A stretch of 64,000 nucleotides of DNA from Agrobacterium tumefaciens (lineage in GTDB: Bacteria > Pseudomonadota > Alphaproteobacteria > Rhizobiales > Rhizobiaceae), in assembly GCF_013318015.2 (NCBI RefSeq), contig NZ_CP115846.1, positions 142,367 to 206,366 of the forward strand, read 5' to 3'. The first letter of the stretch is position 1; each line of letters opens with the position of its first letter. A model generated the notes under the pieces. That model ran no database searches. It worked only from the letters and a program-made list of their open reading frames with translations, and had not been told where the DNA came from. A program made the position numbers and the translations under genes. Shown here in pieces: positions 9,047 to 18,256 of the stretch.

Positions 9047-9289
9047 TTATGCCGCCACCATCATTGGTGCCAGCGCGTTGAAGTAGGCCTGATCCGGCGT
9101 CTGCCGGTCAAGGGATGAATGTGGGCGTCGGCTATTATAGAAGGTCAGATATCGGACAATGCCGACGCGGGCCTCGGACACGGTCTTGTAGGCATGGAGG
9201 TAGACTTCCTCGTATTTGATTGAACGCCAGAGCCGTTCGACGAACACGTTGTCCCGCCACGCACCCTTGCCATCCATCGAGATGGCGAT
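9047..9289 (-). pseudogene. IS3 orfB transposase, 3' part
   Basis: Encodes the C-terminal 80 residues of the IS3-type integrase-like transposase: IAISMDGKGAWRDNVFVERLWRS, including the last catalytic Glu (VERLW), then YNSRRPHSSLDRQTPDQAY. It continues exactly in frame from the 5' part at 11924-12511 if the IS21 element and one copy of its duplication are removed. The rebuilt protein would have 276 residues. Confidence 0.9.
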
Positions 9290-9296
9290 TTCCGCC
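9290..9296 (+). repeat. Target-site duplication of the IS21 element, left copy
   Basis: TTCCGCC here is repeated directly at 11924-11930 on the other side of the IS21 element. Removing one copy plus the element restores the IS3 orfB reading frame. Confidence 0.85.
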
Positions 9297-9402
9297 TGCG
9301 TATTTCGGGAGAACGGGACAGTCGTTTCAGTAAATCGCGGACAGTGGTTTCACTAATTCCGGGACAGCATGATGTGGTCGATTTTCGCCTGCCTGGTTGA
9401 AG

Positions 9403-10179
9403 TCATGAGAGATTGATTTCTCCGTTTTCAGCGCCGGTCAAGTGGGATGGTGTTTTTTGCCGTCGCATGCTGTCGCCTTCAAGGGCAATGCGGTGCGCAT
9501 TGTGGATGATCCGATCGAGGATTGCGTCTGCTATTGTCGGTTCTCCTATCATGTCGTGCCACTGGGCGACGGGAAGCTGCGCGGTGATGAGCGTCGATTT
9601 CCGGCGATAGCGTTCCTCGAAGATTTCCAACAAGTCGAGGCGCTGTTGATCGGTGAGCGTGTGCGTTCCCCAGTCGTCGAGGATCAGCAACGGGACGCGG
9701 GCGAGTTTATCGACCAGCCGTGGAAAGCGACCGTCGAGCCTGGCAAGGCTAAGGTCTTCGAACAGACGCGGCATGCGCAGATACAGGATGGAATGATCGA
9801 GCCGGGCAGCTTGGCGACCGAAGGCGCAGGCAAGCCAGGTTTTTCCCGTGCCGGTCTGGCCTGTGATGATCATATTCTCATGCGCCTTCAGCCATGCCCC
9901 TTGCGCAAGCGACAAAGTGTTGCGGCGGTCGAGACCACGATGAGCGGCAAAGTCGATGTTCTCGATGCAGGCATCGGGAAAGCGGAGCTTTGAAGCTGCA
10001 AGCCGGTTGGTCAGGCGCTTGTCGGATCGCAGAGCCGTTTCCCGATCAAGCATCAGGCCAAGCCACTCGTCACGGCTGAGATCGCTGCTGTTGTTCTGAG
10101 CGGCAAGTTCGCGATAGGCCGTTGCCATTCCGGCAAGGCCAAGGGCCTGCATCTGTTCAAGAGTTGGATGTGTCAGCAT
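9403..10179 (-). CDS. istB: IS21 helper ATPase IstB
   Basis: ATP-binding transposition helper that works with IstA. Begins [19 protein letters not shown], the common IstB start; an upstream open stretch to 10200 is not needed. Walker A is [14 protein letters not shown] near residue 100, and Walker B is LLILDDWG near residue 165. 258 residues, the normal length. Its gene overlaps or abuts the end of istA, the usual translationally coupled arrangement. Confidence 0.93.
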   Translation of the reverse strand: MLTHPTLEQMQALGLAGMATAYRELAAQNNSSDLSRDEWLGLMLDRETALRSDKRLTNRLAASKLRFPDACIENIDFAAHRGLDRRNTLSLAQGAWLKAHENMIITGQTGTGKTWLACAFGRQAARLDHSILYLRMPRLFEDLSLARLDGRFPRLVDKLARVPLLILDDWGTHTLTDQQRLDLLEIFEERYRRKSTLITAQLPVAQWHDMIGEPTIADAILDRIIHNAHRIALEGDSMRRQKTPSHLTGAENGEINLS

Positions 10180-10196
10180 GGGTCTTTCCTTTTCCT

Positions 10197-11750
10197 TCAC
10201 TGGTAATAGGAGCCACCGCGGATGTTGGTGTGCGGCGGGGTGGGTTTTGCCGAATCGATCTGGGGTTTGGTCCGATCGAGACCGGATTTGAGAATGGCGG
10301 CGACAGAGGAATAGGTGATGGAGTTTATGACCAGCGCCCGCTCACAAGCCGCTTCCAGGCGATCCGTCTCATAACGGCGGGCAAGGGACAGAATGCCGAA
10401 AGCCGAGCGATATCCCTGTTCGGGATGAGGACGATCGCGCATCACCCGCTCGACCAGAATGGCAGTGTTCACCCCGATCCTTGCGGCTTGGTTCAAAAGT
10501 GATGCCGGCGTCGTGTTGGCATAACGCTGGTGGGATTTGGGCATGTGCTCGTTGATTGTGACATGCCCGGATCGCTGAGAACGCCTGATATGGCTGGCAA
10601 TCCGCTTGTGATCGAGGAATATCTCGACCACCCGATGGGTAAGACGCACATCAACTTGTCGGCCGATCAAGCGATGCGGCACAGAGTAGAATGTCTTGTC
10701 GACTTCGACGTGGTAATCGGGATGGACCTTTGCCGATTTCCATTCCGCATAGTCGAATGGCGTCGCTGGCAGCGGCGCAAGCGCCTTTCTCTCCACCTCC
10801 TCGAACAGATCTCGGCGCGACTTGCCGATATGGCGCATCGGGCGGTTGTTCAAGTCGTCAAGCAGAACCGAGATCGCGGCGTTTAGATCAGACACGCTGA
10901 AGAAGCGCCGGTTTCTGAGGCGAGCCAGTATCCAACGCTCGACGATCAGCACGGCGCCTTCGACCTTGGCTTTGTCACGCGGCTTGCGGCTTCTGGTCGG
11001 CAGGATGGTCGTATCATAATGTTCGGCCATGGCAGCGAAGGTGGCGTTGAGCGTGGGCTCGAACCACAGAGCCTTGGCAACGCCTGCCTTCAGATTGTCG
11101 CACACGATCGCCTTCGGGACGCCGCCGAAGAAGCTCAGTGCGCGTTCCTGACCCTCGATCCAGTCCGGCAGTTTCTGGCTGAAGCTGGCATAAGCGAATG
11201 TCAGTGACGAGGCGGGAAGCATCGCCACGAAGATTTGCGCAGAGTGGATGACGCCGGTCGAAGGGTCGGTGATGGGGATGGTGTGGCCGGCGTAATCCGT
11301 CTGCATCACCGCGCCCGCCTCATGGCGGTTGCGGAAGGTTGCGTGAGCGCGGCGTTCGAAGGCGGCAAAACGGTCGCAGAACCATGTGTAGCCGTAGCCG
11401 TCGGGATGGCTCGCCCTGTATTCCTGCCACAGCAGCGTCAGCGTCACACCCTTGCGCTTCAGCTCGGCAGAAACGGACCGCCAATCCGGCTCGACCAGGT
11501 CTTGTGGCGGTCGACCAACCCGCCGGAAGAGATGTCGCTCCAGCGCGGCATCGTCATCGAGACCCGCAGGTAACGGCCAGACCGAAAGGCCGGTCTCCTT
11601 CGCTCGCAGCAGATACGTCGCCACAGAGGTTTTGCTGATCTTCAGGCGTTCCGAAACGGCGCGAACCGAAAGGCCCTGTTCATGCGTCAGCCGCAGTATC
11701 GATCGAATGTCTTTCACTGTCGTTCGTCTCGCTTGCTTCCGTCTTGGCAT
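10197..11750 (-). CDS. istA: IS21 transposase IstA
   Basis: DDE transposase. Residues 10-60 form a helix-turn-helix ([21 protein letters not shown]). The rve core shows catalytic Asp in [11 protein letters not shown], Asp in [10 protein letters not shown] and Glu in [10 protein letters not shown]. 517 residues from [14 protein letters not shown] at 11750; an in-frame ATG at 11780 is less likely. Followed directly by istB. Confidence 0.92.
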   Translation of the reverse strand: MPRRKQARRTTVKDIRSILRLTHEQGLSVRAVSERLKISKTSVATYLLRAKETGLSVWPLPAGLDDDAALERHLFRRVGRPPQDLVEPDWRSVSAELKRKGVTLTLLWQEYRASHPDGYGYTWFCDRFAAFERRAHATFRNRHEAGAVMQTDYAGHTIPITDPSTGVIHSAQIFVAMLPASSLTFAYASFSQKLPDWIEGQERALSFFGGVPKAIVCDNLKAGVAKALWFEPTLNATFAAMAEHYDTTILPTRSRKPRDKAKVEGAVLIVERWILARLRNRRFFSVSDLNAAISVLLDDLNNRPMRHIGKSRRDLFEEVERKALAPLPATPFDYAEWKSAKVHPDYHVEVDKTFYSVPHRLIGRQVDVRLTHRVVEIFLDHKRIASHIRRSQRSGHVTINEHMPKSHQRYANTTPASLLNQAARIGVNTAILVERVMRDRPHPEQGYRSAFGILSLARRYETDRLEAACERALVINSITYSSVAAILKSGLDRTKPQIDSAKPTPPHTNIRGGSYYQ

Positions 11751-11923
11751 GGCCCCTCTCAACCGATGATGAGGAGGCAATCTGCCAGAACGGCGCTTGC
11801 GAAAATCGACCTAAATCTGCATCCGAGACTGTCTCGGAATTAGCGGAATCGCTGTCCCGTATTTACTGAAATCGCTGTCCGCGAATTACCGGAAGCGCTG
11901 TCCCGAGATTAGTGAAACACGCA

Positions 11924-11930
11924 TTCCGCC
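11924..11930 (+). repeat. Target-site duplication of the IS21 element, right copy
   Basis: TTCCGCC, second copy of the direct repeat at 9290-9296. Confidence 0.85.
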
Positions 11931-12511
11931 TTCTTCAGCACCGCCGTGAAGTCCACCGAGGTAAATTGCGAGCCTTGGTCGGTATTGAATATGTCGGGTT
12001 TGCCATAAAGGGCCAGCGCTTCCTCGACCGCTTCGATGCAGAAGGCTGCTTCCATCGTGATCGACAATCGCCACGACAAAACCCTCCGGCTAAACCAGTC
12101 CACGACGGCGCAGAGATAGACAAAGCCGCGAGCCATCGGAATATATGTCAGGTCCATCGCCCAGACCTGGTTGGGCCTTGTGACCGCCAGTTTGCGCAGA
12201 AGATAGGGATAGATTTTGTGCCCAGGTGCCGGTTTGGATGTGTTCGGGCGGCGGTAGATAGCTTCGATGCCCATCTTCTTCATCAGTGTGGCGATGTGCA
12301 ACCGCCCAGCTTCCAGCCCTTCTCCCCTCAAGAGCCCTTGCAACATTCGACTTCCGGCAAACGGGTAGTCGAGATGCAGTTGGTCGATCCGGCGCATCAG
12401 GGCAAGATCGCCGTCAGGCACTGGACGAGGCAGATAATAGACACTGCCACGGCTGAAGCCGAGAAGCTTGGCCTGGCGCACGACGGATAGCTTATGCTGG
12501 CGGTCGATCAT
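11924..12511 (-). pseudogene. IS3 orfB transposase, 5' part
   Basis: First 196 residues of the transposase: start MIDRQHKLSVVRQAKLLGFSRG, first catalytic Asp in AMDLTYIP, second in FNTDQGSQFTS. The frame breaks at KKAE where the IS21 element entered. The start overlaps the orfA stop by four bases, as in many IS3 elements. The last catalytic Glu is in the other part (9047-9289), so this fragment alone cannot be active. Confidence 0.9.
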
Positions 12512-12840
12512 TTCTTTCCGCCCAGCAATCCCGCCTTGCCGAGCGCACCGGATAAAAAATCATTCTCCAGCGTCAGCTCCCCGATCTTGGCGTGCAGCGT
12601 TTTGACATCGACGGTTGGACCCGCCGGTTCCGTCTTCGCTTCATCGCCAAAAACGCCTGTCGCCCCCTCAAGGAGCTGCTCTTTCCACTGCTTGATCTGG
12701 TTGGCGTGCACGTCAAACTGCTGGGACAGTTCCACCAGCGTCTGCTCGCCTCGAATGGCGGCGAGCGCCACTTTTGCCTTGAAAGCCGGGCTGTGGTTCC
12801 GGCGCGGTCGTCTCGTCATGGTATCTCCTGTTCCCGGCAT
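12508..12840 (-). CDS. IS3-family OrfA
   Basis: 110-residue DNA-binding half of an IS3 transposase: RRPRRNHSPAFKAKVALAAIRGEQTLVELSQQFDVHANQIKQWK is the family helix-turn-helix, followed by a leucine-zipper region (VDVKTLHAKIGELTLENDFL). Intact, but its partner orfB is broken by the IS21 insertion. Confidence 0.9.
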   Translation of the reverse strand: MPGTGDTMTRRPRRNHSPAFKAKVALAAIRGEQTLVELSQQFDVHANQIKQWKEQLLEGATGVFGDEAKTEPAGPTVDVKTLHAKIGELTLENDFLSGALGKAGLLGGKK

Positions 12841-12904
12841 CTAAGCCGAAGTCAGGCAGAAATTCCACTTATCCCCCCTGTACAGATTTCCCGAGCCAGC
12901 TCTG

Positions 12905-13144
12905 CTTCCGGGACCTCGCGCGTTTGACGACCGGATCGAGCGCTTCGAACTTCTTGTCGAAGTAGGTTGATTGCTATTGGCGATGATAGTTGGTCACGGC
13001 GGTGATGTGCCTGTGCTGGATATGAAGGTAGGCATAGCCGGTGAAGCCGAAATGGTCGGCGATGTCCGCCAGCCCGGTCTTCAGGATGCACTCATCGCCT
13101 TCGATCGCGGCAAGATCAGTCAGCTTGTCCAGCCAGTGCTGCAT
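12905..13144 (-). pseudogene. traR-like: traR/trlR-like gene remnant (LuxR-type quorum regulator)
   Basis: Minus-strand frame from ATG at 13144 reads [20 protein letters not shown] and continues through [22 protein letters not shown], matching the N-terminal autoinducer-binding domain of TraR. Codon 57, Trp in TraR and part of the ligand pocket, is TAG (12974-12976). The frame then resumes QSTYFDKKFEALDPVVKRARSRK and loses homology at about 12905, next to the IS3 end. The DNA-binding domain is absent. A GGAG lies before the ATG. It sits just downstream of the importer operon, where octopine-type plasmids carry the mannopine-induced anti-activator trlR (traS). It is probably a further decayed trlR. 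Confidence 0.88.
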
Positions 13145-13241
13145 TCTTCATCTCCATATGAGTGTTGTCGGCATCTTTGCGGTAAACTATCCGCGCCGAC
13201 AGTCCGCAGCTCCCCAATGGCGTTTAAAAGGCATTATCCAT

Positions 13242-14063
13242 TTACCCCTTTGTCTGTTTAGGTTGAAATTTCTGCGCCAGAAGCAGGAGGATGACGGACA
13301 CGGCAACCATGCATGTCGAGATTGCCGCAATTGTTGGATCGACCTGGTCACGCAAAGCGTTGAACATCTTCCTGTTGAGTGTTCCGCCTGTGCCTGTCGA
13401 GATGAACATCGCTACGATCACCTCGTCGAGGGAAACATAGAACGCAAACAGGGCTGAGGTGATGACCGAGAATTTGATCTGAGGCAGCGTCACTGTGAAG
13501 AATGCCCGGACGCGAGATGCGCCAAGGCTTCTTGCGGCCATCTCCTGGTTCAAATCGTAGGACGTCAGGCCGGCCGTTACGACGATGAACACAAATGGTA
13601 TCGCCAGCATGGTGTGAGCCAGAACCAGGCCGAACGTCGTGTTGACCAAACCCAGTCTGGAAAAAACGAAGAGTGACCCGATGGCCACCAAGATGCTCGG
13701 TACAGACAGTGGAAGTATGAAAAGTCCGGAAAGTGGCGTTCTGAATCTCGCAGTGCCGACCCAGGTCCCGTAAGCGGCTGCGGTACCGATTGTCGTTGCA
13801 AAGATTGAAGTTAGAAAAGCTGCCCGCAAGGACACGAGCGTTGCCCGCATCCATTCGGAGGATCCGAAATAGTTCTGGTACCATTTCAACGACAGGGCTT
13901 TCGGCGGAAACTCTAGATACTGCGAATCCGAGAAGGACATTGGAATGACGATCAGTGTCGGGACCAGTAGAAATATGAGGCCCAAGGCGCCGATCGCATA
14001 CAGCCATAGGCGGTCAACGTTTCTGATCTGCGTAGGTGTAACCGTTCGTGTGAACCAATTCAT
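13242..14063 (-). CDS. Opine ABC importer, inner-membrane permease (PotC-like)
   Basis: 273-residue permease of the spermidine/putrescine-type family from ATG 14063, which overlaps the stop of the gene before it. About six membrane segments are visible, starting LWLYAIGALGLIFLLVPTLIVI. The binding-protein-dependent EAA loop (EMAARSLGASRVRAFFTVTLPQI) contacts the ATPase. Last gene of a four-gene unit (17258-13242). Position beside the traR-like remnant and similarity class match the mot (mannopine transport) operon of octopine-type plasmids; the substrate is inferred. Confidence 0.85.
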   Translation of the reverse strand: MNWFTRTVTPTQIRNVDRLWLYAIGALGLIFLLVPTLIVIPMSFSDSQYLEFPPKALSLKWYQNYFGSSEWMRATLVSLRAAFLTSIFATTIGTAAAYGTWVGTARFRTPLSGLFILPLSVPSILVAIGSLFVFSRLGLVNTTFGLVLAHTMLAIPFVFIVVTAGLTSYDLNQEMAARSLGASRVRAFFTVTLPQIKFSVITSALFAFYVSLDEVIVAMFISTGTGGTLNRKMFNALRDQVDPTIAAISTCMVAVSVILLLLAQKFQPKQTKG

Positions 14064-14965
14064 TTCGATCCCCCAAACCGATTTCTGCTCCAGTAGGCCA
14101 AGCCAAGAAGCACGGCTGTAACCAGAATAAGAACTACGCCCAGAGCGCTCGCCGCGCCCCAGCTTGAGTAAATGCGAACGTTTGCGTCGATCCGCATTGC
14201 GACCATGATTACTTTTCCTCCGCCGAGAACCGCGGGAGTGACGTAAAAGCCAAGGCAAAGCACAAACACAATCAGCGCGCCTGACGAAAGGCCAGGCAAG
14301 GAGAGGGGGAAGAAAACGTCCCGGAATGCTCTGGACGGTTTGGCGCCGAGATTGGAGGCGGCGTACATGAGATTGGCATCCACCGCCTTCATGGATCCGT
14401 ATAGAGGCAGAATAAGAAACGGCAGCATCACCTGGACCATGCCGATCAAAGTCCCCGTAAGGTTGTTCGCCAATGGAAGCGGATCGGTGACAACACCGAG
14501 GTGCACGAGTGTATTGTTAATAATCCCTTTGCTCTGGAGAAGGGCGAGCCAGGCATAGGTTCTCACCAGGACCGGCGTCCACAGGGGCATAAGGACGCCG
14601 AGCATAACGATGCCGGCCACACTTGCGGGCAGCTGAGACAGGAGATAGGCGTGGGGATAACCGATTATGACGACGATCGCCGTCGTCAGAAATGCGACGA
14701 TGAATGTTGTGGCGAAAATCCTTCCATAAATGCCGCTCTCGAATAGCCTGGTGTAATTCTCAAAACTGAAACCTCCGTCTTCGCCAACGAAAGACAGGTA
14801 CGTCATGACCCCGAGCGGGACCAGAAGTGCGACAAGTAGTACCAGCGTTGCGGGCAGGGTCAGGCCAACCAGCTTTCGCGCTTCCTTTCGCTGGTCGGTC
14901 CGCAAAGCCCTGCGATTGAGTTCGCTGCGATCAGGATATTCTGGAGTTACAAAAGAGGTTGTCAT
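14060..14965 (-). CDS. Opine ABC importer, inner-membrane permease (PotB-like)
   Basis: 301-residue permease starting MTTSFVTPEYPDRSELNRR, preceded by GGGAG. The open frame extends to 15028 but overlaps the ATPase gene there. Membrane segments include LPATLVLLVALLVPLGVM, and the EAA loop is YAASNLGAKPSRAFRDVFFPLSL. Forms a permease pair with the next gene. Overlapping gene ends indicate one operon. Confidence 0.85.
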   Translation of the reverse strand: MTTSFVTPEYPDRSELNRRALRTDQRKEARKLVGLTLPATLVLLVALLVPLGVMTYLSFVGEDGGFSFENYTRLFESGIYGRIFATTFIVAFLTTAIVVIIGYPHAYLLSQLPASVAGIVMLGVLMPLWTPVLVRTYAWLALLQSKGIINNTLVHLGVVTDPLPLANNLTGTLIGMVQVMLPFLILPLYGSMKAVDANLMYAASNLGAKPSRAFRDVFFPLSLPGLSSGALIVFVLCLGFYVTPAVLGGGKVIMVAMRIDANVRIYSSWGAASALGVVLILVTAVLLGLAYWSRNRFGGSK

Positions 14966-14969
14966 CGTC

Positions 14970-16079
14970 TCATTCTCCCGCCACGATCCGGGTTTCGCTA
15001 GGGTGAAGGCCGAGAATGATTTGATCATTGACGTGGGGAAGAATGGATCTATTGCTTTCCCGCAGGTTTCGACGGACCTGTATCAGATCGCCTGTCGTCA
15101 GTTTGACCTGTATCAGGCAGCTCTCTCCTTGGAACAAGATCTTCTCAACGGTCCCATCAAAGGAATTGTAGGAGGAACGATCTTCGTCACGAATGAAATC
15201 AAGCTTCTCTGGACGAAGCACGAGCAGATGGCGAGCGACACCTTCCTTGTTGGCCGTTGGCGCCACTATCTGCTTGCCGTGAAAGGAGAACGACGTTCCG
15301 TCGTGATCGAGCGCGAGGAAGGAGGATTCGCCCATAAACGATGCGACGAACTCGGAGTTTGGCTCGGAGTAGAGAGTCTCTGAGGTATCGACCTGGGCAA
15401 TCTTGCCATTCCGCAGTACGGCAATGCGGTCTGACATCGTCAAAGCCTCCCGCTGATCATGCGTCACAAGAACCGTGGTCATGCCGAGTTGCTCATGCAT
15501 GTTGCGCAACTCCAATTGCATGAGCTCCCGGAGGTTCTTGTCGAGCGCAGATAGCGGCTCGTCCATGAGGAGGATTTTCGGTTTGAAGACGATCGCCCGA
15601 GCGAGAGCAATCCGTTGCCGTTGGCCGCCCGAGAGTTCGGAAATCTTTCTGTGTCCGTAACCACCCAGCTGGACCGTTTCAAGTACGCCTTGAACTTTGG
15701 ATTTTATCGTCGCTCGATCTTCACCTCGGATTTTCAAAGGATATCCGATGTTCGCTTCGACGCTCATGTGCGGGAAAAGCGCATAGTTTTGGAACATCAT
15801 CCCCACCCGCCGAAGATGAGGTGCCTTTAAGACCACCTCCTCTTCCCCAAACTTCAAAGATCCGAGATCAGGGCGTATGAAGCCGGCGAGCGTCATAAGG
15901 AGCGTCGTCTTGCCAGATCCGGAAGGACCCAGCAATGTCAGGAATTCCCCACTTTTGATATGGAGATTGATGTCCGACAGAACTTGAAGAGCGCCGTAAG
16001 ATTTTGTTACGCCCGCGACCGTAATCGGAAGCGAAGACGGTTGTAGTCTGTCGTTGGTAGATTCTGATTTTGTTTGCAT
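14970..16079 (-). CDS. Opine ABC importer, ATPase (PotA-like)
   Basis: Drives uptake through the two permeases of this operon. 369 residues from MQTKSESTNDRL at 16079, preceded by AAGGA. Walker A is LLGPSGSGKTTLL, signature [14 protein letters not shown], Walker B ILLMDEPLSALD and switch His VTHDQREA. The C-terminal TOBE regulatory region (LVLRPEKLDF) is present. It lies between the binding-protein gene and the permease genes. Confidence 0.9.
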   Translation of the reverse strand: MQTKSESTNDRLQPSSLPITVAGVTKSYGALQVLSDINLHIKSGEFLTLLGPSGSGKTTLLMTLAGFIRPDLGSLKFGEEEVVLKAPHLRRVGMMFQNYALFPHMSVEANIGYPLKIRGEDRATIKSKVQGVLETVQLGGYGHRKISELSGGQRQRIALARAIVFKPKILLMDEPLSALDKNLRELMQLELRNMHEQLGMTTVLVTHDQREALTMSDRIAVLRNGKIAQVDTSETLYSEPNSEFVASFMGESSFLALDHDGTSFSFHGKQIVAPTANKEGVARHLLVLRPEKLDFIRDEDRSSYNSFDGTVEKILFQGESCLIQVKLTTGDLIQVRRNLRESNRSILPHVNDQIILGLHPSETRIVAGE

Positions 16080-16202
16080 GTTCGATCCTTCATCGGGACA
16101 ACTGCGCATCTTCATTCGACTGGCTATTCGGCTGCCACAAAGTGCGGCGAATGAAGCTGGAGACCCAGCCCTTTGGAATAAAGGGCTGGACAGGGTCAGC
16201 AG

Positions 16203-17258
16203 TCAGCGTGAGCGGACGTTGTCGTAAGCTTCCGAGGCCCACTTTGCGTACTTCGCCCAGAAATTCGGATCGACTGAGTACTGGACAGCGACATTTTCCG
16301 GAGCGGACGCCATCGTCGCCATCTTTTCAGGCGTATACTTCGCCAGGTCATACGCCTTCATGTTTGCCGGAGCCGTTGCGAACGAGTTCGGAAGATCCTT
16401 CTGATACTCGGCTTTAGACATTTCCTTCAAAAAGCGCATGGCTGCATCGCGATGCGGAGCGCCTTTCACAACGGCATAACCGTCGGTACCGAGCTGCGCG
16501 TCGTTGAAGGTGTAGGCAAAGCTCGCACCATCGTTGATCGCACCCTGTACGCGACCGCCCCAGGTGATGATCATGTCCACTTCGCCGTCCTTGATCAGCT
16601 GCGCTGCTTGTGCACCGCTTTCCCACCACACGGACACACTTGGCGCGAGCTCTGTCAGCTTGGCGATAGATGCCTTGCGGCCTTCTTCGGTCGAGAGAAA
16701 CTCGTAAACCTTGTCACGAGGGGTCCCCAATGCCAATGCTGCGGCTTCGATCATGCCCACCGGCTGGTTCCAGAGAGCCCGCTTGCCCGGGAATTTCTTG
16801 ACGTCGAAGAAGTCAGCCATCGATTTCGGGCCGTTGTCGCCGTAAGTTTTCTTGTTCCAGGCGATGAGTGTCGAGTAATTGCTGTTGGCCACGAAGTTGT
16901 CTGTGACAGAGCCCGGGGGGAAGTCAGCTTTGTTGACGACGTCAGGATCCAGCTTCTCAAGGACACCAGCGGCCTTTGCCTGCGGTTCGTCAGCAATACC
17001 AATCTGGATTATATCCCAGGTCACGGAACCAGATTCGACCTGTGCGCGGGCCTCAGCCCAATTCTGAAAAGTGTCTTGGGTGTAAGTAATATTTAGAGCT
17101 TTGGCCGCAGGCGCCCAAAGCGCCTTGTCCTGCGCTTCCTGCCATCCGCCACCCGATGACGCAATCACAACGTCAGCTGCGAAAGCGGCTGAATACGTGC
17201 CGAGAGCCAGGATGGTCGACACGGCGGCTGCGACTTGGATCAATCTTGTCTTTCTCAT
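16203..17258 (-). CDS. Opine ABC importer, periplasmic binding protein (PotD-like)
   Basis: Binds the opine outside the membrane. MRKTRLIQVAAAVSTILALG begins a signal peptide ending SAAFA before AADVVIASSGGGWQEAQ. The rest is a spermidine/putrescine-type solute-binding fold (SVTWDIIQIG, MIEAAALALGTP). About 352 residues. Two ATGs (17264, 17258) follow an AGGGG; the second has better spacing. First gene of the importer operon. Substrate, probably mannopine, is inferred from context only. Confidence 0.83.
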   Translation of the reverse strand: MRKTRLIQVAAAVSTILALGTYSAAFAADVVIASSGGGWQEAQDKALWAPAAKALNITYTQDTFQNWAEARAQVESGSVTWDIIQIGIADEPQAKAAGVLEKLDPDVVNKADFPPGSVTDNFVANSNYSTLIAWNKKTYGDNGPKSMADFFDVKKFPGKRALWNQPVGMIEAAALALGTPRDKVYEFLSTEEGRKASIAKLTELAPSVSVWWESGAQAAQLIKDGEVDMIITWGGRVQGAINDGASFAYTFNDAQLGTDGYAVVKGAPHRDAAMRFLKEMSKAEYQKDLPNSFATAPANMKAYDLAKYTPEKMATMASAPENVAVQYSVDPNFWAKYAKWASEAYDNVRSR

Positions 17259-17359
17259 TTTCATTCCCCTTTGTTCATAAAGGCGCCATTCGTTTTGAGT
17301 ACACTGCACACCGGGCGTCGATCGGAGAACAGCCGTCTAGACCACCAGAGCAGACGTGC

Positions 17360-18256
17360 TTATGCAGCTCGGCCGACGGCAGTTTTCGATTTCGCTTCAA
17401 GCTGAAATTGCGTAATCAAAGTGGTAAGGGTGTCGGCCTCTGCAGCCAGCTCAAGGCTCGCAGCTGTCACTTCCTCCACCATCGCAGCGTTCTGCTGGGC
17501 AATGTGATCAATATGGTTGATCGTTGCATTGACTTCCTGCAGCGCACCAGACTGGTCGTGGCTTGCGCGTGCAATCATTTCGACATGCTGACTGATAATG
17601 GCGGTCTGCGCGCTGATCTTCGCCAAAACCGTGCCGGTTTCCTGGACCGACTGCGAACCAGAGCCGACTTCACTCGTTGATCTGTTGATCAGATCCTTGA
17701 TTTCTTGAGCAGCAGCAGCCGAGCGCTGCGCCAATTCACGGACTTCCATAGCGACGACCGCGAAGCCCTTGCCGGCTTCACCGGCACGGGCGGCTTCGAT
17801 ACCGGCGTTGAGCGCCAGCAAGTTGGTCTGGAAGGTGATCTCATCAATGACGCCGATAATCTGCTCGATGTGACGCGATGCGCTCTCGATGCGCTCCATT
17901 GCATCTATAGCGTTCCTGACAACGCCCGCCGAAAGGTCAGCGCTTTGCTTTGCCTCCTGAACGATCTGTTCAACATCCCTGACGCGTTCGGCTGAGGAAC
18001 GGACGGTGGCTGTAATCTTGTCCACTGCCGCTGCAGTTTCTTCAAGCGAAGCTGCCTGCTGTTCAGTACGCTTGGCAAGATCTGCGGCCGATTGGGCGCC
18101 AACGGCAGAGATGCTGATAACAAAAGGGAATACGAAAAGAAGTACTTTTGCGCGGATGCTGTAACGTGACAACAATTTGTCCACTGCAGAGCAGGAAAGT
18201 GGTGCCCGTCTCGCTATAAACCCGGATATAGCGCCCGTAACCGATCTCAAACTTCT
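17360..18256 (-). pseudogene. Chemoreceptor (MCP) with large in-frame internal deletion
   Basis: The protein starts [19 protein letters not shown] and has one membrane segment ([22 protein letters not shown]), then goes straight to [23 protein letters not shown], the start of the cytoplasmic signalling coil. The periplasmic sensor, second membrane segment and HAMP domain found in rhizobial receptors are missing. The kinase-contact tip [33 protein letters not shown] is intact. About 298 residues against the usual 550-650. Same strand as, and just upstream of, the importer genes. It could still be made as a membrane-tethered, ligand-blind signalling domain; I list it as a degraded gene. Confidence 0.75.

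Larger units (their letters stand above)
9297..11923 (-). mobile_element. IS21-family insertion sequence
   Basis: A 2627-base element with istA and istB on the minus strand. The ends are inverted repeats starting TGCGTnTTTC. They are followed inside by repeated GGGACAG blocks (left end 9297-9355, right end about 11830-11923), the multiple-repeat ends typical of IS21. It is flanked by 7-base direct repeats TTCCGCC. Both genes look complete, so it may still be able to move. Confidence 0.92.
9001..12892 (-). mobile_element. IS3-family element, interrupted by an IS21-family element
   Basis: Contains orfA (12508-12840) and orfB (11924-12511 plus 9047-9289) of an IS3-type transposase, both on the minus strand. 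Imperfect inverted ends share TAAGTGGAnTTTC (near 9027 on the left and 12860-12871 on the right). The outer limits are therefore approximate, and no flanking target duplication was found. The right end abuts the truncated traR-like gene, so this element may have caused that truncation. Inactivated by the insertion at 9297-11923. Confidence 0.8.

Noticed and set aside
9442..9993. Long plus-strand frames opposite istB and istA (also 11235-11573, 11912-12490)
   Set aside because: Antisense shadows of transposase genes with no family motifs.
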